Positions 1-10,751 of a DNA stretch of 64,000 nucleotides are shown here, in pieces; the first letter of the stretch is position 1, and every line of letters begins with the position of its first letter. The position numbers and the translations under genes were made by a program. This stretch comes from Neoarius graeffei (taxonomy: Eukaryota > Chordata > Actinopteri > Siluriformes > Ariidae), in contig NC_083571.1 of assembly GCF_027579695.1 (NCBI RefSeq), positions 50,258,390 through 50,322,389 of the forward strand. Reading direction: 5' to 3'. The notes under the pieces were generated by a model. The model saw only the letters and a program-made list of their open reading frames with translations. It was not told where the DNA came from and did no database searches.

Positions 1-530
1 TGAGCCATCTATCAGCGGAGGTAGCCACACAAAAAGTGTCCAGAAGAACTGTGACTGGTTCTACAAGATGTTCAGTATTTTTATATTTCTTTTATTTGAC
101 ATGGACATCACAATTACGAGCCAAATGCATTGCTTGAGTGTGTTAGCATACATGCTAATTTTCAACACTTGTCCAACAAGAAGTGTTGAACCTACATAAA
201 ACCTACAGCTCATTTCCTTATAAAACTGCACTCCTTGTACCTGAGACGACTATTTTTTTTAAAGCAAAGGGTCGCCTCACATCAAATATTGACTTTGTTT
301 CACTTATTATGGCTTACTGCTGTTTATAGTATTGTTGTTTTATGTTGAAACATTGGTCAACAGCAGGGGTCACCAAACTTTTTTCTCTGGGGGCCACATT
401 GTCGTTCCTGACTGTGATGGGGGGCCGGGGTCGGGTCAGCTATATAACATAGAATTGTATGACCCAGACAAATATGACCACCAGCAGGCCTCATTGTGTA
501 GTAGAGATTACTAGCCTGGCACAGCCATCC

Positions 531-575
531 CCACTACTATATCCACACTACTATATCCACACTACTATATCAACA
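531..575. repeat. Short tandem repeat inside the hAT element
   Basis: About three copies of a 14-15 base unit, ACTACTATATCCAC, in direct tandem. It lies in the non-coding left part of the hAT element. Confidence 0.7.
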
Positions 576-835
576 CTTGATTCCTGGCACACATTTGTTT
601 ATCTTTACTAGTGGTTTGCAAAAGTAGTAATCGAGTCTTCACACTTTGTTTTAATTTAAAATACCACAGATATTCCATTTATTTATTTTCTAATAAAAAT
701 AATATCAAAGCTGTCAAGGTAAGAAACATCTGCCTAGTTGAGGTGATTGACACTGGCAAAGGTGAGTGAAAAATGATAAATTTTAGGTAGGCCTGTTGAT
801 ATTAATAATAATTGTGTGCAGCACTTAATAAAGGT

Positions 836-983
836 GTCTGTGTCTATGTGTCAGCCCTGTGATGACCTGGCGACTTGTCCAGGGTGTACCCCACCTTTCG
901 CCCGTAGTCAGCTGGGATAGGCTCCAGCTTGCCTGCGACCCTGTAGAAGGATAAAGCGGCTAGAGATAATGAGATGAGATGAG
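836..983 (+). mobile_element. 5'-truncated tRNA-derived SINE (GATGAGATGAG tail)
   Basis: Only the 3' portion of the window's main SINE family is present, from the GTCAGCCCTGTGATGACC domain to the GAGATAATGAGATGAG tail. It is flanked by an exact 13-bp duplication, ACTTAATAAAGGT, at 823-835 and 984-996. The 5' truncation and long target duplication fit LINE-mediated reverse transcription. It is nested in the hAT element. Confidence 0.92.
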
Positions 984-1066
984 ACTTAATAAAGGTCAAA
1001 TAAATAGGCCTATAAAATAAATACATTTAAAAAAAACAGTGAAATTATAATAATATGAGCAATAGA

Positions 1067-1636
1067 TCACAGCAGTTGTGCTGTGTCCTGCATGTCATTG
1101 CTTTCATCCATGGCCAAAGCAAAAAACTCGAATTCTGACGCTTTCTCATTCAGCTGGTCATACACGTTGTCCCCCAAATCTTCGGTTCGCCTGGTCATAG
1201 TAGGTGCGGAGAGACTCACCGCGTTGAGCGCATCCTTCTTGTCGGGACACATCTCCTCAGCCACAGCAAGCATGCATACTCTAACAAAGTCCCCATCAGT
1301 AAACGGCTTTCCATGGGTAGCTAGTAGGTGAGCTACCTTATAGCTAGCTCGGACAGCAGCCTGGTTGATCTGGGTTTGGCGAAGGAATACATTCTGTTGT
1401 GTAGCCAGTCCGCATTTCATCCTCCAAATCCTGTCTTCTCTTGTTTGCCCTTGCAAACTAGCATACTCTTTGTGGCGGGTTTCGTAGTGATGACGCAGAT
1501 TATATTCTTTGAAAACCGACACACTTTCTTTACATACAAGACAAACTGCACAGTCCTTACACTGAACGAAATCGGTGGTCCACTGTTCTTTAAAAACTCT
1601 GTACTCTCTGTCAACTTTTCGCTTACCGCTAGCCAT
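1067..1636 (-). pseudogene. hAT (Charlie/ZBED-type) transposase, N-terminal fragment
   Basis: A 189-residue reading frame begins MASGKRKVDREYRVFKEQW and has a BED-type zinc-finger arrangement: a Cys pair (CLVC) followed by HHYETRH. It then has the conserved region ending near ALAMDESNDMQDTAQLL. This matches the N-terminus of hAT transposases related to the ZBED5/GTF2IRD2 group. The rest of the catalytic RNase H-like domain and the dimerisation region are absent. The DNA-binding part is open, but no functional transposase can be made. Confidence 0.85.
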
Positions 1637-1979
1637 TTTGCTGTCATGAACACTGACAGTTCCCTGCGCGTGCGCTGCCTGTCACTGCTTGATCGCGAGC
1701 ATATGATGAAAATTCGGAAAATATGAATAGTTCATTTTATAACTAAATATAAATTTTAATTGATAAAATCAACAAAATACAAGATGCAGACATGTTATTA
1801 TTTGCCAAAAAGCAATTTAAAAAAATAGGCCATGACCACTTTTGGGGATTGCCTCATAGGGCCGGTTCAAGTGGTGGGGGGCAGAGGGGCTGGGGGGCCG
1901 GTCAAAGGGGGGTGGCGGGCCGGAGTCGGCCCGCAGGCCGTAGTTTGATGACCCCTGGTCTACAGCATTTCTTTACATG

Positions 1980-1999
1980 TGCCTAAGACTTTTGCACAG

Positions 2000-2030
<31 letters not shown>
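1980..2030. repeat. Tc1-like terminal fossil running into a (TG)n microsatellite
   Basis: GTGCCTAAGACTTTTGCACAG at 1980-2000 resembles the outer end of a fish Tc1 family in inverted orientation. It is followed by about 14 TG units (2003-2030). No matching partner end was found in the window, so this is only a terminal fragment. Confidence 0.45.
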
Positions 2031-2095
2031 AGAAAATAAATAAAAACAAAAAGAAAAGAATAAGAAAATTGATGCAAAAATAAGACAACAGTCAA

Positions 2096-2776
2096 TCTAT
2101 ATCCCCCGCCCTATGTACCAACTATATACCAAGTTTCAAGATATTATTAGTCACATTTTTCAAGTTCTGCTGCAGGAAACCCACCCTACCTCAGCAGCCC
2201 TTGGTATAAGCCCACCGGGCCTTTGGTCCAGGTGAGCTAAAAAATACCATTTTCTTACATTTATTTGTATCAAAAGGTACATATACATTACTTAATCAAC
2301 ACATACCAACTTTCAAGACCATAGTTTTCAAGTTCTGCTCCGGAAACAAAACCTACCCGTAAGACTAACCTGAGAGACTAAGTCTAAAATTGCTTCCATG
2401 GAAACATGAAAAATTAAAATTTCTCAAATTTCTTAGTATGAAAAGCCACATCTACATCACCTTGTTAACATGTACACCAAGTTTCAAATCGGTATCATGA
2501 ATAGTTTTAGATTATGCTCCGGAAACGAACACTGCTCTTAGAAACTAAGTCAAAATCTATTTTGTATGTAAAAGTTTGAAAAATACTTTTTTTTTCAGAA
2601 AGCCAAAATAGCAAAAGGCACCAGTTCACATGTTGCTTGATATGCATACCAAGTTTCATGAAGATATCTTTAGTAATTTTAAAGATATGGTCCAGAAATG
2701 AAAATATGTGACCAGATGGACGGACAGATGGAACCTGTTTCTATATCCCCCACCCAACTTCATTTGGGTGGGGGAT
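2096..2776. repeat. Degenerate four-unit repeat element with inverted G/C-rich ends
   Basis: Four diverged units spaced about 175 bases apart (near 2110, 2295, 2475 and 2645) share ACCAAGTTTCA followed about 30 bases later by a TCTGCTCCGGAAAC-like block. The block begins with TATCCCCCGCCC and ends with GGGTGGGGGATA, an imperfect inverted pair, suggesting a non-autonomous DNA element. A GATGGACGGACAGATGG motif precedes the end. Its superfamily and target duplication are not resolved. Confidence 0.5.
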
Positions 2777-3401
2777 AAAGAAAAGAAAAGCTTTTCTTTA
2801 TTGCTTTTACTATTCCTTATTGCTTTTCCCAACTGTTTTTTTTTCCCTTTTCCCTCTTGCTTTTTAATCTTTGCAATATATGGTTGAAAAATGAGTCTTA
2901 AACACAGTCTAAACTCTCCAACCAAAAGTGAATCCACACTCATTTTGAAAGATATCTGCACCTTTCACATACAAAACCCATTGGGATTGGGGAAAACATG
3001 GGATAGATAACAAATTTTCATTCTCATCTCAGTCTTCCATAAAGGAAAAGTAATGGCTATTGTCTGTGAAGATTCTCAGTCATCCAGGTCATTGTAAACT
3101 GTGGGTGGGAAAAGAGAGCAACTGGACTTGCTTGAAGACGTTTCACTTCTTATCTGAAAGGCTTCTTCAGTTCTGTCTGACTAATAGGGAGTATCAGGTA
3201 TTTATCCTCTCATGGATGAAAAGCTACTAAACTTTTTCTTTTGCTACTAAAGTTGTAGACCTCAAACTAGACTCAGATGAAGCCATGGTTTCCTACAATG
3301 TCACTTCTCTTTTCACCTGCATTCCCACCACAGAAGCAGTTGAATCTCTTAGAAAATGACTCCTTCAAGACAGCACCTGACTGGAAAGAACGAACCTCAC
3401 C

Positions 3402-4526
3402 ATGGACCAGATTTGCACCCTGCTTGACCTCTGCCTGACCACCACCTATTTCCAGTTTAATGAAAGTTTCTACAGACAGAAGCATGGATGCGCCATGGGC
3501 TCACCGGTGTCCCCTATTGTGGCCAATCTATACATGGAGGAAGTGGAACATAAAGCTTTGACCACTTTTTCAGGAGTTGCACCCAGCCACTGGTTCAGCT
3601 ATGTGGATGACACCTGGGTTAAAATCAAAACCTATGAGGTGGAAGCCTTCTCTAAGCACATCAATTTCACTCGAGAAGACATCAGTGGGAATAATCTAGC
3701 CTTCTTGGATTGTGATGTACACATTAGACAAGACAGAAGCCTTAGCATCGAGGTCTACCGGAAACCCACACACACAGACCAGTACCTACTTTTCAACTCA
3801 CACCACCCACTGGAACACAAATTGGGGGTCATTAGGACCTTGCAACACAAGGCTCAGAACATTCCTACAACGATAGAGGGAAAAGAGAAGGAGCAGGATC
3901 ACATCAAGAAAGCACTTCAGAACTGCGGGTATCCCAACTGGGCTTTCTTCAAGAGCAGAAAAAGGAACATAACGGACAAGGAGGATAACAGGAACAAATG
4001 CAAGAACATTGTCATTCCCTACATTTCTGGTCTATCTGAGAAACTCAGGAGGATCTTCTACAAACACAACATTCTGGTACATTTCAGACCCAGTCACACC
4101 CTGAAGCAGAAACTGGTCCACCCTAAGGACAGAATAGAAACAAAACAACCGCTTCACAGGCGCATGGCTCAACACAGGAGAGCCAGTTCCTCAGGCCAGG
4201 ACTCTGCTGTCTACCTTCATCTTAACAACAAAGGACACTCATTTCAGGATTGCAACGTACGCATTGTAGCCAGAGAGGATCGTTGGTATGAGCGAGGAGT
4301 TAAAGAAGCCATTTTTGTCAACCTGGAACGGCCATCACTGAACAGAGGTGGGGGTCTAAGACATCATTTATCACCCACCTACAATACAGTCCTCAGCACA
4401 CTTCTCGAACAACTGAATGCACACCAAAACCCAGCTGTTTTCAGTGACTCACAGGAGGACAGACAGAACCAACAATCCATTAATCACCCCAATGACTCTA
4501 GGCCGTTCACACTCAGCCCCCAGTGA
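3402..4526 (+). pseudogene. Penelope-like reverse transcriptase/GIY-YIG polyprotein, partial
   Basis: This 374-residue frame has RT motifs FYRQKHGCAMGSPVSPIVAN (about residues 24-43) and the catalytic YVDD (FSYVDDTW, about 67-74). The C-terminal part contains ETKQPLHRRMAQHRR and ERGVKEAIFV, the tail half of a GIY-YIG nuclease. The core GIY-YIG strand expected between KDRI and ETKQPL is missing without a frame break. The N-terminal RT region is encoded upstream (about 3245-3400: DEAMVSYNVTSLFTCIPTT) but is separated by a stop/frameshift. Likely dead for second-strand cleavage even if translated. Confidence 0.85.
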
Positions 4527-4607
4527 TCCACACCAACAGGATGACTCAACGACACCTTAGGATTGCTTTTCATCCATGAAAGGATAAATACCTGATACTC
4601 CCTATTA

Positions 4608-5321
4608 GGTGGGGTTTACATTAGACCGTATCAGCGGATCATCAGATTAACATTTTTAAAACGATTAGTGTGCACACAGCAACGCCAATACACGATTCGT
4701 GTGCACACAGCAACACCAATACACGGATACGCTCGGCTCCGCAGGCATCCTGCGCTCCAAATCACTCCGCCCTGAACAGCGAGTGGCCTCTGGAGGGTGC
4801 GCACTCCGGCCCTGCGCAGCTCACAGAGCGCGCGAGTGGAGCACACAAGCAGTGATTTGGGACTGAACTGCTGTGTGTGTGATCTCAGTGCATGTCGGGC
4901 ATGCGCGTCACTTACCACTTGCAAGTGGAAGGATGGCAAGCCTAAAGACAATCATAACTACACAATGGGCAGTATTTGCATCAGTATTTGCAGTATTTTC
5001 ATACTTTTATACTCTTTAATGAAAGGTGATACAAGGCGGAAGTCCGCGCCGTTTTTCAGCAGTCGCGTCACATGACCAACGCCAGCGAATCAGGAAGGTG
5101 GATGTCACAGTGACGTTGTCCAATGACGACGCCAGCTAGAGCTCAGCACAGCGTATCCGCGTATTCTCAATGTTTACACAGCACCGGACCAGACACGATC
5201 TGGATTGAATACGTGGACCCTGGCGGATTCCCGTTTCCCGGCGTTTCCAGGCGTTTTAATGTAAACGGACAGTGCATCCGTGAAGAAAACGAGACAGATA
5301 CGGTCTAATGTAAACTTGGCC
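4608..5321. mobile_element. PIF/Harbinger-type MITE nested in the Penelope element
   Basis: The ends form an inverted repeat sharing GTTTACATTAGACCGTATC (25 bp in total with the outer bases). They are flanked by TTA at 4605-4607 and 5322-5324. A 3-bp TTA duplication fits PIF/Harbinger. Removing it restores continuity of the Penelope inverted segment (CCCTATTA-GTCAGACAG). No transposase frame is present, so it is non-autonomous. Confidence 0.8.
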
Positions 5322-5436
5322 TTAGTCAGACAGAACTGAAGAAGCCTTTCGGATGAGAGGTGAAATGTCTTCAAGAATCTTCAAGCAAGTCCAGTTGCTC
5401 TCTTTTACCATCCACAGTTTAATGGCTATTGTACAT

Positions 5437-5645
5437 TTCATGGTGGTGCAGTGGTGAGTACTGTCACCTTACAGCAAGAAGGTTCCAGGTTCGAATCTCA
5501 CGGCTGATGGGGTATTTCTTTGTGGAGTTTGCATGTTCTGTTTGTGTGGGTTTCCTTCAGGTGCTCTGGTTTCCCCCCACAGTCCAAAGACATGCAGTAG
5601 GTCAATTTGCTCCAATAAATTGCCCATAGGTGTGAATGGTGCGCA
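5437..5645 (+). mobile_element. Old, diverged tRNA-derived SINE
   Basis: The head has a tRNA-like A box (TGGTGAGTACT) and B box (GGTTCGAATCT). It is followed by the GTGGAGTTTGCATGTTCT and CAGTCCAAAGACATGCAG blocks common to fish SINEs. It lacks the GATGAGATGAG tail and is more mutated than the other copies, so it is an older insertion or a relative. Confidence 0.75.
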
Positions 5646-7065
5646 GAAAGGAACCCTTTTGCTGCAGTCAACCATTATTCTCCACAAGATGTGTAAAACA
5701 TCATTGCATGAAAATCTCTTGGATAAATAGATCAGGCTTAGTGTAATTATAGCTGAGCTCCATACTTAAGAAACTATGGAAACCCATCGAGTTGATTTTT
5801 CATGGACACACAGGGATCCCAGCTGTCCGTCCCCGCCCCTCACGATTCTGATTGGCTGTTTGATTTTGGCCGGAACTCGAAGCGTGAGCGCGCCTGCATA
5901 ACTTATTTTTGTCTACAGATAATTTCATATTTATCGGGTTTTCCCACCGAGAACAACTCAAACAGCGCAGCACAATAATTATCACTTTTACACACTTTAA
6001 TACAAACTTTAAAAATATGTCAGAACAAGTTAACCAAGGAGAGAAAGATGAAGTCAAAACCGGGAAGAGAAAGAGAGTTTTGCCAGAGAAAGAAAAGGAA
6101 AGAAGCGGTGAAAGAGCGAGAGAAAGGCGAAGAAATCTTTCACAACAAAAGTGACAAGCTGAAAGAGAAAGAAAACGTGTAAAAATGAATTACTTGAGTT
6201 GTAGGAATTTAATTCTAAATAGTGATGTTGATTTTGAAATCACTGCGAAATCCTTCGAGATCTGACAAGTTGACCTGAATCCACTCAGTGTTTTCATGAA
6301 TCGTCTATCTTTTGCTTTCAAAACATTTTGCTATCAATCCCACCCCGTCAAAATGGTTCAACCCACGAAACCCCTCTGACCCAAGTGGTACAGTCCCTCG
6401 GTTTCCTCACGTAAACCAGGAAGTGCCGGAGTTTGAATGCCGGTGAGTAAAGTGAATGGGAGAGTTCGCCAAACTAGAGCGTGACGTAATATTGCGCATG
6501 CGCATAAAATTGGTTGGCAAGAACTATTCACTATCGCCGAAAAAAAATATCACCACCACCTAGGTTTCGTGGCGATTTATCGCAGTATACAACTTCGTTG
6601 CCGACTGATGCTTAGCAGAGATATGCAGCAAAGCTTCTGTACAACAGAATTTGTGTATGTATTTAAATCAAACTCTTTGGATATTTTAAAACAGCAGTGT
6701 TGTTGCTTCACACGCACACCAAAGATATACAGTGCAGTACTAAACTTAAGCAAGTTCTACATTTAGAATACACAAGCAGTGTTTTAAATCCAGGCTATGC
6801 TATTTATCTTCAAATACATATCATGAAAAGTTCGACCAATCTTCTAATGTCAAATAATTATACTGCAAAAAGTGCATAAATTTGCTGCGAGTGCGTTTGT
6901 GGAAATCGTACTCATGTGTGCTGCATACAAATCAGTTGTTCGTGCATTTTTACTCATCTTTTGGTTGATATCTAAGCAATGTCATAGCACAACAAATTAT
7001 TTCTGATGAGGAAATTTTATCTAATATCATAATATTAAACTGCAAAACAAAATAATAAAAAAAAT
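5646..7065. other. No recognisable gene; AT-rich intergenic/element-derived sequence
   Basis: No coding frame here has motif support. A lysine/glutamate-rich frame around 6018-6154 is low complexity. The stretch before 7066 may belong to the element that carries the minus-strand THAP exon, but its far end was not located. Confidence 0.5.
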
Positions 7066-7253
7066 CATGTGTCTTACCAGATATAAAGTGTCGAAAGCAA
7101 ACACAGTTGTTGTCGGTAGGTTCCCACTTGTCACGCTTAATTGCTGCAATCCAAAGCTTTCGGCGAGCTTCAGGTTTCTTTGGAATACGGTAAAAGCTCT
7201 TGGGATCATTCTTGTCAAATCTGTATGTACAGCCGATAACACAACACTACCAT
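7066..7253 (-). pseudogene. THAP-domain exon, frameshifted, minus strand
   Basis: The minus strand encodes CCVIGCTYRFDKNDPKSFYR, an IPKKP block, a WIAAIKRDKW block and CVCFRHFISG. This is the C2CH spacing of a THAP zinc finger (Cys-x3-Cys ... Cys-x-x-x-His). It ends at a consensus splice donor (GGTAAGAC). The ATG at the start is out of phase by a one-base deletion. It faces the plus-strand THAP exon at 7524, whose organisation is the same, so it probably comes from a related transposon. Confidence 0.7.
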
Positions 7254-7523
7254 AATTAATTAATGACCCGATAACTCCGATCGGCCATTTATAAATGGCC
7301 TCTTGCCGACCAAAACATCACGTGACCATTTGGTGATGTCACGCCGAACTTTTCTATAGATAGTTTTCACATGACGTCACAGAGTCAGGAATTCCCTGGT
7401 GGCGGCCATCTTGCGGGGCAAGCTTACCGTACGGGTCACTGAGCACACATTGTAACGCACGAGTTACATTTATTTATATATTATTTACATTTATAGTTAC
7501 ATTATTACTATTTAAAGCTAGCA

Positions 7524-7738
7524 ATGGTGCACACCTGTTGTATTCACGGCTGTCGCAATAGGTCAGATGATGATGTCAAGCGGAGCTTTTATGGAATTCC
7601 CACTGTACGGGAGCACGAAGGCGAGCAAACAAAGAAACTCAGCATGCAAAGGAGAAATCTATGGCTTGCAAGAATCAACCGCAAGGATTATCAGCCTTCC
7701 AAACACAGCAAAGTCTGCTCCGATCATTTTATAAGAGG
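7524..7738 (+). pseudogene. THAP zinc-finger exon of the transposon
   Basis: It starts MVHTCCIHGCRNRSDDDVKR and continues with a LARINRKDYQPSKHSK segment and CSDHFIRG, giving the THAP C2CH pattern (CIHGC ... C-S-D-H). A consensus donor (GAGGTAAGT) ends the exon at about 7738. The downstream exons for the DDE catalytic domain are missing, so only the DNA-binding exon remains. The exon itself has no visible damage. Confidence 0.75.
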
Positions 7739-7952
7739 TAAGTTGTTTAAATAGGAAGTATAAAGATGAGAAAAAAACAGTGAATCGGAAAGCTGCGCAC
7801 ATTTGCGCAGCTTCGCGCAAATGTGCGCAGCTTTCCGATTTAAATCAACTCGATATTATACACACACATATATTTATATGCAGTGTTGAGAGCTCTAAAA
7901 TTCCAATGTTTACATACCTTGGCTGTAATTAGGACACGGCTCTCACTTGTTT

Positions 7953-8246
7953 TTATATAGTGGACTTCACGGACCCAGCCACAGACAAAATACGGTAATT
8001 GTATGACTCCAGTGACTTGTATGCTTTGAGGTCGTCAAGTGTGTAGGCACTTTTAGTATTCACGAAATAGTTCACAATATCAGGGTACGATATGGATGGC
8101 AGCCCTGCATAGTCACTTGAAAATGCTTCTTTGTCCACTTCGTAGGGGTCAATTCCCCCAATCAAGGCCAGTTTGGCTGCATACCATTGTCGTGAGATGT
8201 CGTCCAATGTATCTATATACTTCCGTTTGCTTGATTTTGCCGACAT
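7953..8246 (-). pseudogene. N-terminus of the transposon's second protein
   Basis: This 97-residue frame starts MSAKSSKRKYIDTLDDISRQ and includes SISYPDIVNYFVN and LDDLKAYKSLESYNYRI. Such a segment precedes a YqaJ-like nuclease domain in proteins encoded by ISL2EU-type elements, as far as I recall. Only the N-terminal exon is present and no nuclease motif is seen. It ends close to the deletion point between the two converging frames. Confidence 0.55.
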
Positions 8247-8395
8247 TGATCTTTATTTTAGAAAACTGACTATATAACTTAATAAATTCGTCCGAGATAA
8301 CATAGCCGGTAGTGGCGATGGTCCGTTTTGTTTGCCCCGCAAGATGGCGGCTGGGGGGTGTTCCCCGGAATGCCGTGACGTCAGTGAAAACTATC

Positions 8396-8747
8396 TATAC
8401 GGAAATGTCTTCACAAAGTTTTACCCAATAAATGAGTGTTTTTCACAGCCCGTGTGTACATTTGCATTTCTTGATATTCGACAAAGTTAACACAGATGAG
8501 AGATGTAAATGACAATGAGCATGAAATGAGCATTTTGAATGAGACATTTGGTATCCAAAAATGCCACTAGGCCTTTCCCTGCTCTCCACACAGCAAAGTT
8601 AAATGCATGAAAATGAAGTTATGGCAAACAGTGATTAATGACGAGCATGGCTTATGAAACCAGTTATACTGATCAATTCAAACGGTATGGACAAGGAAAG
8701 AAAATAGCAACACACTAGTGACAGGTCAGCTGATGGTAGAGTCGTGG
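8396..8747. other. No gene; flanking sequence between transposon and LINE
   Basis: No motif-bearing frame, tRNA or terminal repeat is visible. The left portion (to about 8450) continues the sequence interrupted by the THAP transposon. Confidence 0.5.
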
Positions 8748-9037
8748 CAAGGCAAGTTTATTTATATAGCACATTTCATACACAGTGGCAGTTCAATGTG
8801 CTTTACAGAAGTAAAAGCAAAACAGTAAACAATAGAAAATAAAATTACATAAAATAAATGGGGAAGAAAATTAATAAGAATTAAACAATAGTAGAAATAA
8901 AATAATAAAATGAGATAAAAGTTCAATTAAAAAAAAACAGCAGAATAAAATAGAATAAAAGTTAAGTAGAATTTAAAACATGGAGAGACTGTAAAAGTAA
9001 AGAGTTTAAAACATGTAGAGATGGCAATATTAATAAT

Positions 9038-10735
9038 TTAGCAGAAAGCATCTGAAAACAGCTTGGTCTTTAGTCTAGATCTGAAACTGCCAACAGCAGG
9101 AGCATTTTTGATGTCCTCTGGCAGTTGGTTCCATAGCTGTACTGCATAGTAGCTAAAAGCTGCTTCACCACACTTTGTTTTAACAACAGGTTTTAACAGT
9201 AAATTTTTCTGCTGCGATCTGGTAGATCTGATTGGGTTAGGCCGCTGCAACATATCAGAGAGATAATTGGGCCCTGTACCATTTAGAGATTTGTATACCA
9301 GCAGCAATGCTTTAAAATCAATTCTGTAGCTTACTGGAAGCCAGTGAAGGGACCTTAGAATTGGAGTAATGTGTTCTGTTCTTTTTGTTTGTGTGAGAAC
9401 CCTAGCTGCTGCATTTTGAACCAGCTGAAGTCATTTGACGTTTTTTTTTTTTTGGCAGGCCTGTGCAGTAATCAACCCTACTAGAGATGAAGGCATGTAT
9501 AAGTTTTTCCAGATCATTTTTTGACATAAGTCCTCTTAGTTTGGAAATGTTTTTTAGGTGATAAAATGCCGTTTTAGTGATTGCTTTCATATGCCTCTCA
9601 AAGTTTAGCTCGCTGTCAATGAAAACACCAAGATTTTTAACCATTTATTTTGTTTGAATCCCCTTTGTGTCAAGAATAGTGGTAATCCTGAGTCTTTCAT
9701 CTTTTTTTCCAAATAGAATTACTTCTGTTTTATCTGTGTTCAGCTGAAGAAAATTTTGTGACATCCAGTTGTTGATTTGATCGATACACTGGTAGAGACA
9801 TTCAAGGCGGGCATAATCATTAGGTGATGGAGCAAGATAAATTTGGGTATCATCTGCATAGCAGTGATATAAAATTGAATTGTTCTTGATAATTTGCCCA
9901 AGTGGGAGCATATAAAGGTTGAATAGTAATGGTCCAAGAATCGACCCCTGGGGGACACCACAGGTCAAGGACATTGACGCTGAGGTACAATTTCCCATGG
10001 TAACAAAGAAGCTTCTATCTTTTGAGTATGATTTTAACCAATTGATAACTTTACCAGTCAACCCAACCCAATGTTCAAGTCGATATAGCAGTATGTTGTG
10101 ATCAACAGTATCAAAAGCTGCACTGAGGTCCAGTAATACCAGGACCGATGTTTTGCCTGCATCAGTATTAAGACGTATGTCATTTATAACTTTAATCAGC
10201 ACTGTTTCAGTGCTATGATTGGCACGAAATCCTGATTGAAAGTTATCAAAACAGCTGTTTGATATCAAGAAGGCAGTTAATTGATTGAAGACAATTTTTT
10301 CAAGGATTTTCCCGATGAATGGTAGATTTGATATTGGCCTGTAGTTATTTAATACTGAAGCATCCAGATTATTCTTTTTAAGTAGGGGCTTTACAACGGC
10401 TTTGTTCAAGGACACAGGAACAATGCCAGTCTCTAGGGATTTATTTATGATTTGAAGCACATCTGTAATTATAAGATGTAGAACAGACTTAAAAAAGTTG
10501 GTGGGCAGAATGTCCAATTCAGATGTTGAGGAACTGAGATTTTGTACAGTTTTTTTCAAGAGTCTCATAATCAATTAAACAAAATTCTGACATTGTGTTG
10601 AAGTTGTCTGTCTGTCACTGGTGATTGCAGTTTTTCAATTATTTGCAACTGAGATATATTATGAGCAATATTATGTCGTATTTTATAAATTTTACCTTTA
10701 AAGAAGGATGCAAACTCATTGCATTTATTAACTGA
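9038..10735 (-). pseudogene. L2 ORF2, reverse transcriptase portion
   Basis: Minus-strand frames at 9645-10735 and 9038-9644 carry the RT domain. Motifs include LNNYRPISNLPFIGKILEK, FDTVDHNILL, GVPQGSILGPLLFNLYM and the catalytic CYADDTQIYL, followed by LNTDKTEVILFG. The C-terminal segment has KLRGLMSKNDLEKLIHAFI and GEAAFSYYAVQLWNQLPED, typical of L2. The catalytic Asp pair is intact. The protein is split by frame changes near 9645 and 9402, where an expanded T-run lies at 9441-9452. Confidence 0.87.
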
Positions 10736-10751
10736 GAGAAGTTCAGGTGCT

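Larger units (their letters stand above)
364..1957 (-). mobile_element. hAT element, internally deleted, with 8-bp target duplication
   Basis: The left end reads CAGGGGTCACCAAACT and the right end AGTTTGATGACCCCTG, imperfect inverted repeats typical of hAT. The flanks are GTCAACAG (356-363) and GTCTACAG (1958-1965), an 8-bp target duplication with one mismatch. Inside is an N-terminal hAT transposase fragment on the minus strand; the catalytic part is missing, so this is a deletion derivative. A SINE is nested inside, so the hAT insertion is older than that SINE. The end at 1855-1957 is unusually G-rich. Confidence 0.85.
3064..5419 (+). mobile_element. Penelope-like retroelement with inverted terminal segments
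   Basis: A TAATGGCTATTGT duplication (3051-3063 and 5420-5432) brackets the element. The left segment (about 3094-3240) reappears as reverse complement at the right (about 4565-4607 and 5325-5419), including the AGAGAGCAACTGGACTTGC block. The interior codes for a Penelope-type reverse transcriptase. A separate DNA transposon interrupts the right inverted segment. Reading-frame breaks upstream of 3402 and an internal deletion make it inactive. Confidence 0.87.
7359..8395 (+). mobile_element. ISL2EU/PIF-like DNA transposon, internally deleted
   Basis: The terminal inverted repeats begin GATAGTTTTCAC followed by (A)TGACGTCA, then a region including GGCGGCCATCTTGCGGGGCA, mirrored at 8320-8395. 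The flanking dinucleotide TA is a possible 2-bp target duplication. Two frames converge: a THAP exon on plus and the N-terminus of a second protein on minus. This two-gene layout is what I associate with ISL2EU-type elements. The central coding regions are deleted. Confidence 0.7.

Noticed and set aside
5909..6154. Lys/Glu-rich 81-residue frame with a nuclear-localisation look
   Set aside because: Low complexity (repeated GAGAAAGA words), no homologous motif, and no supporting splice or promoter evidence.
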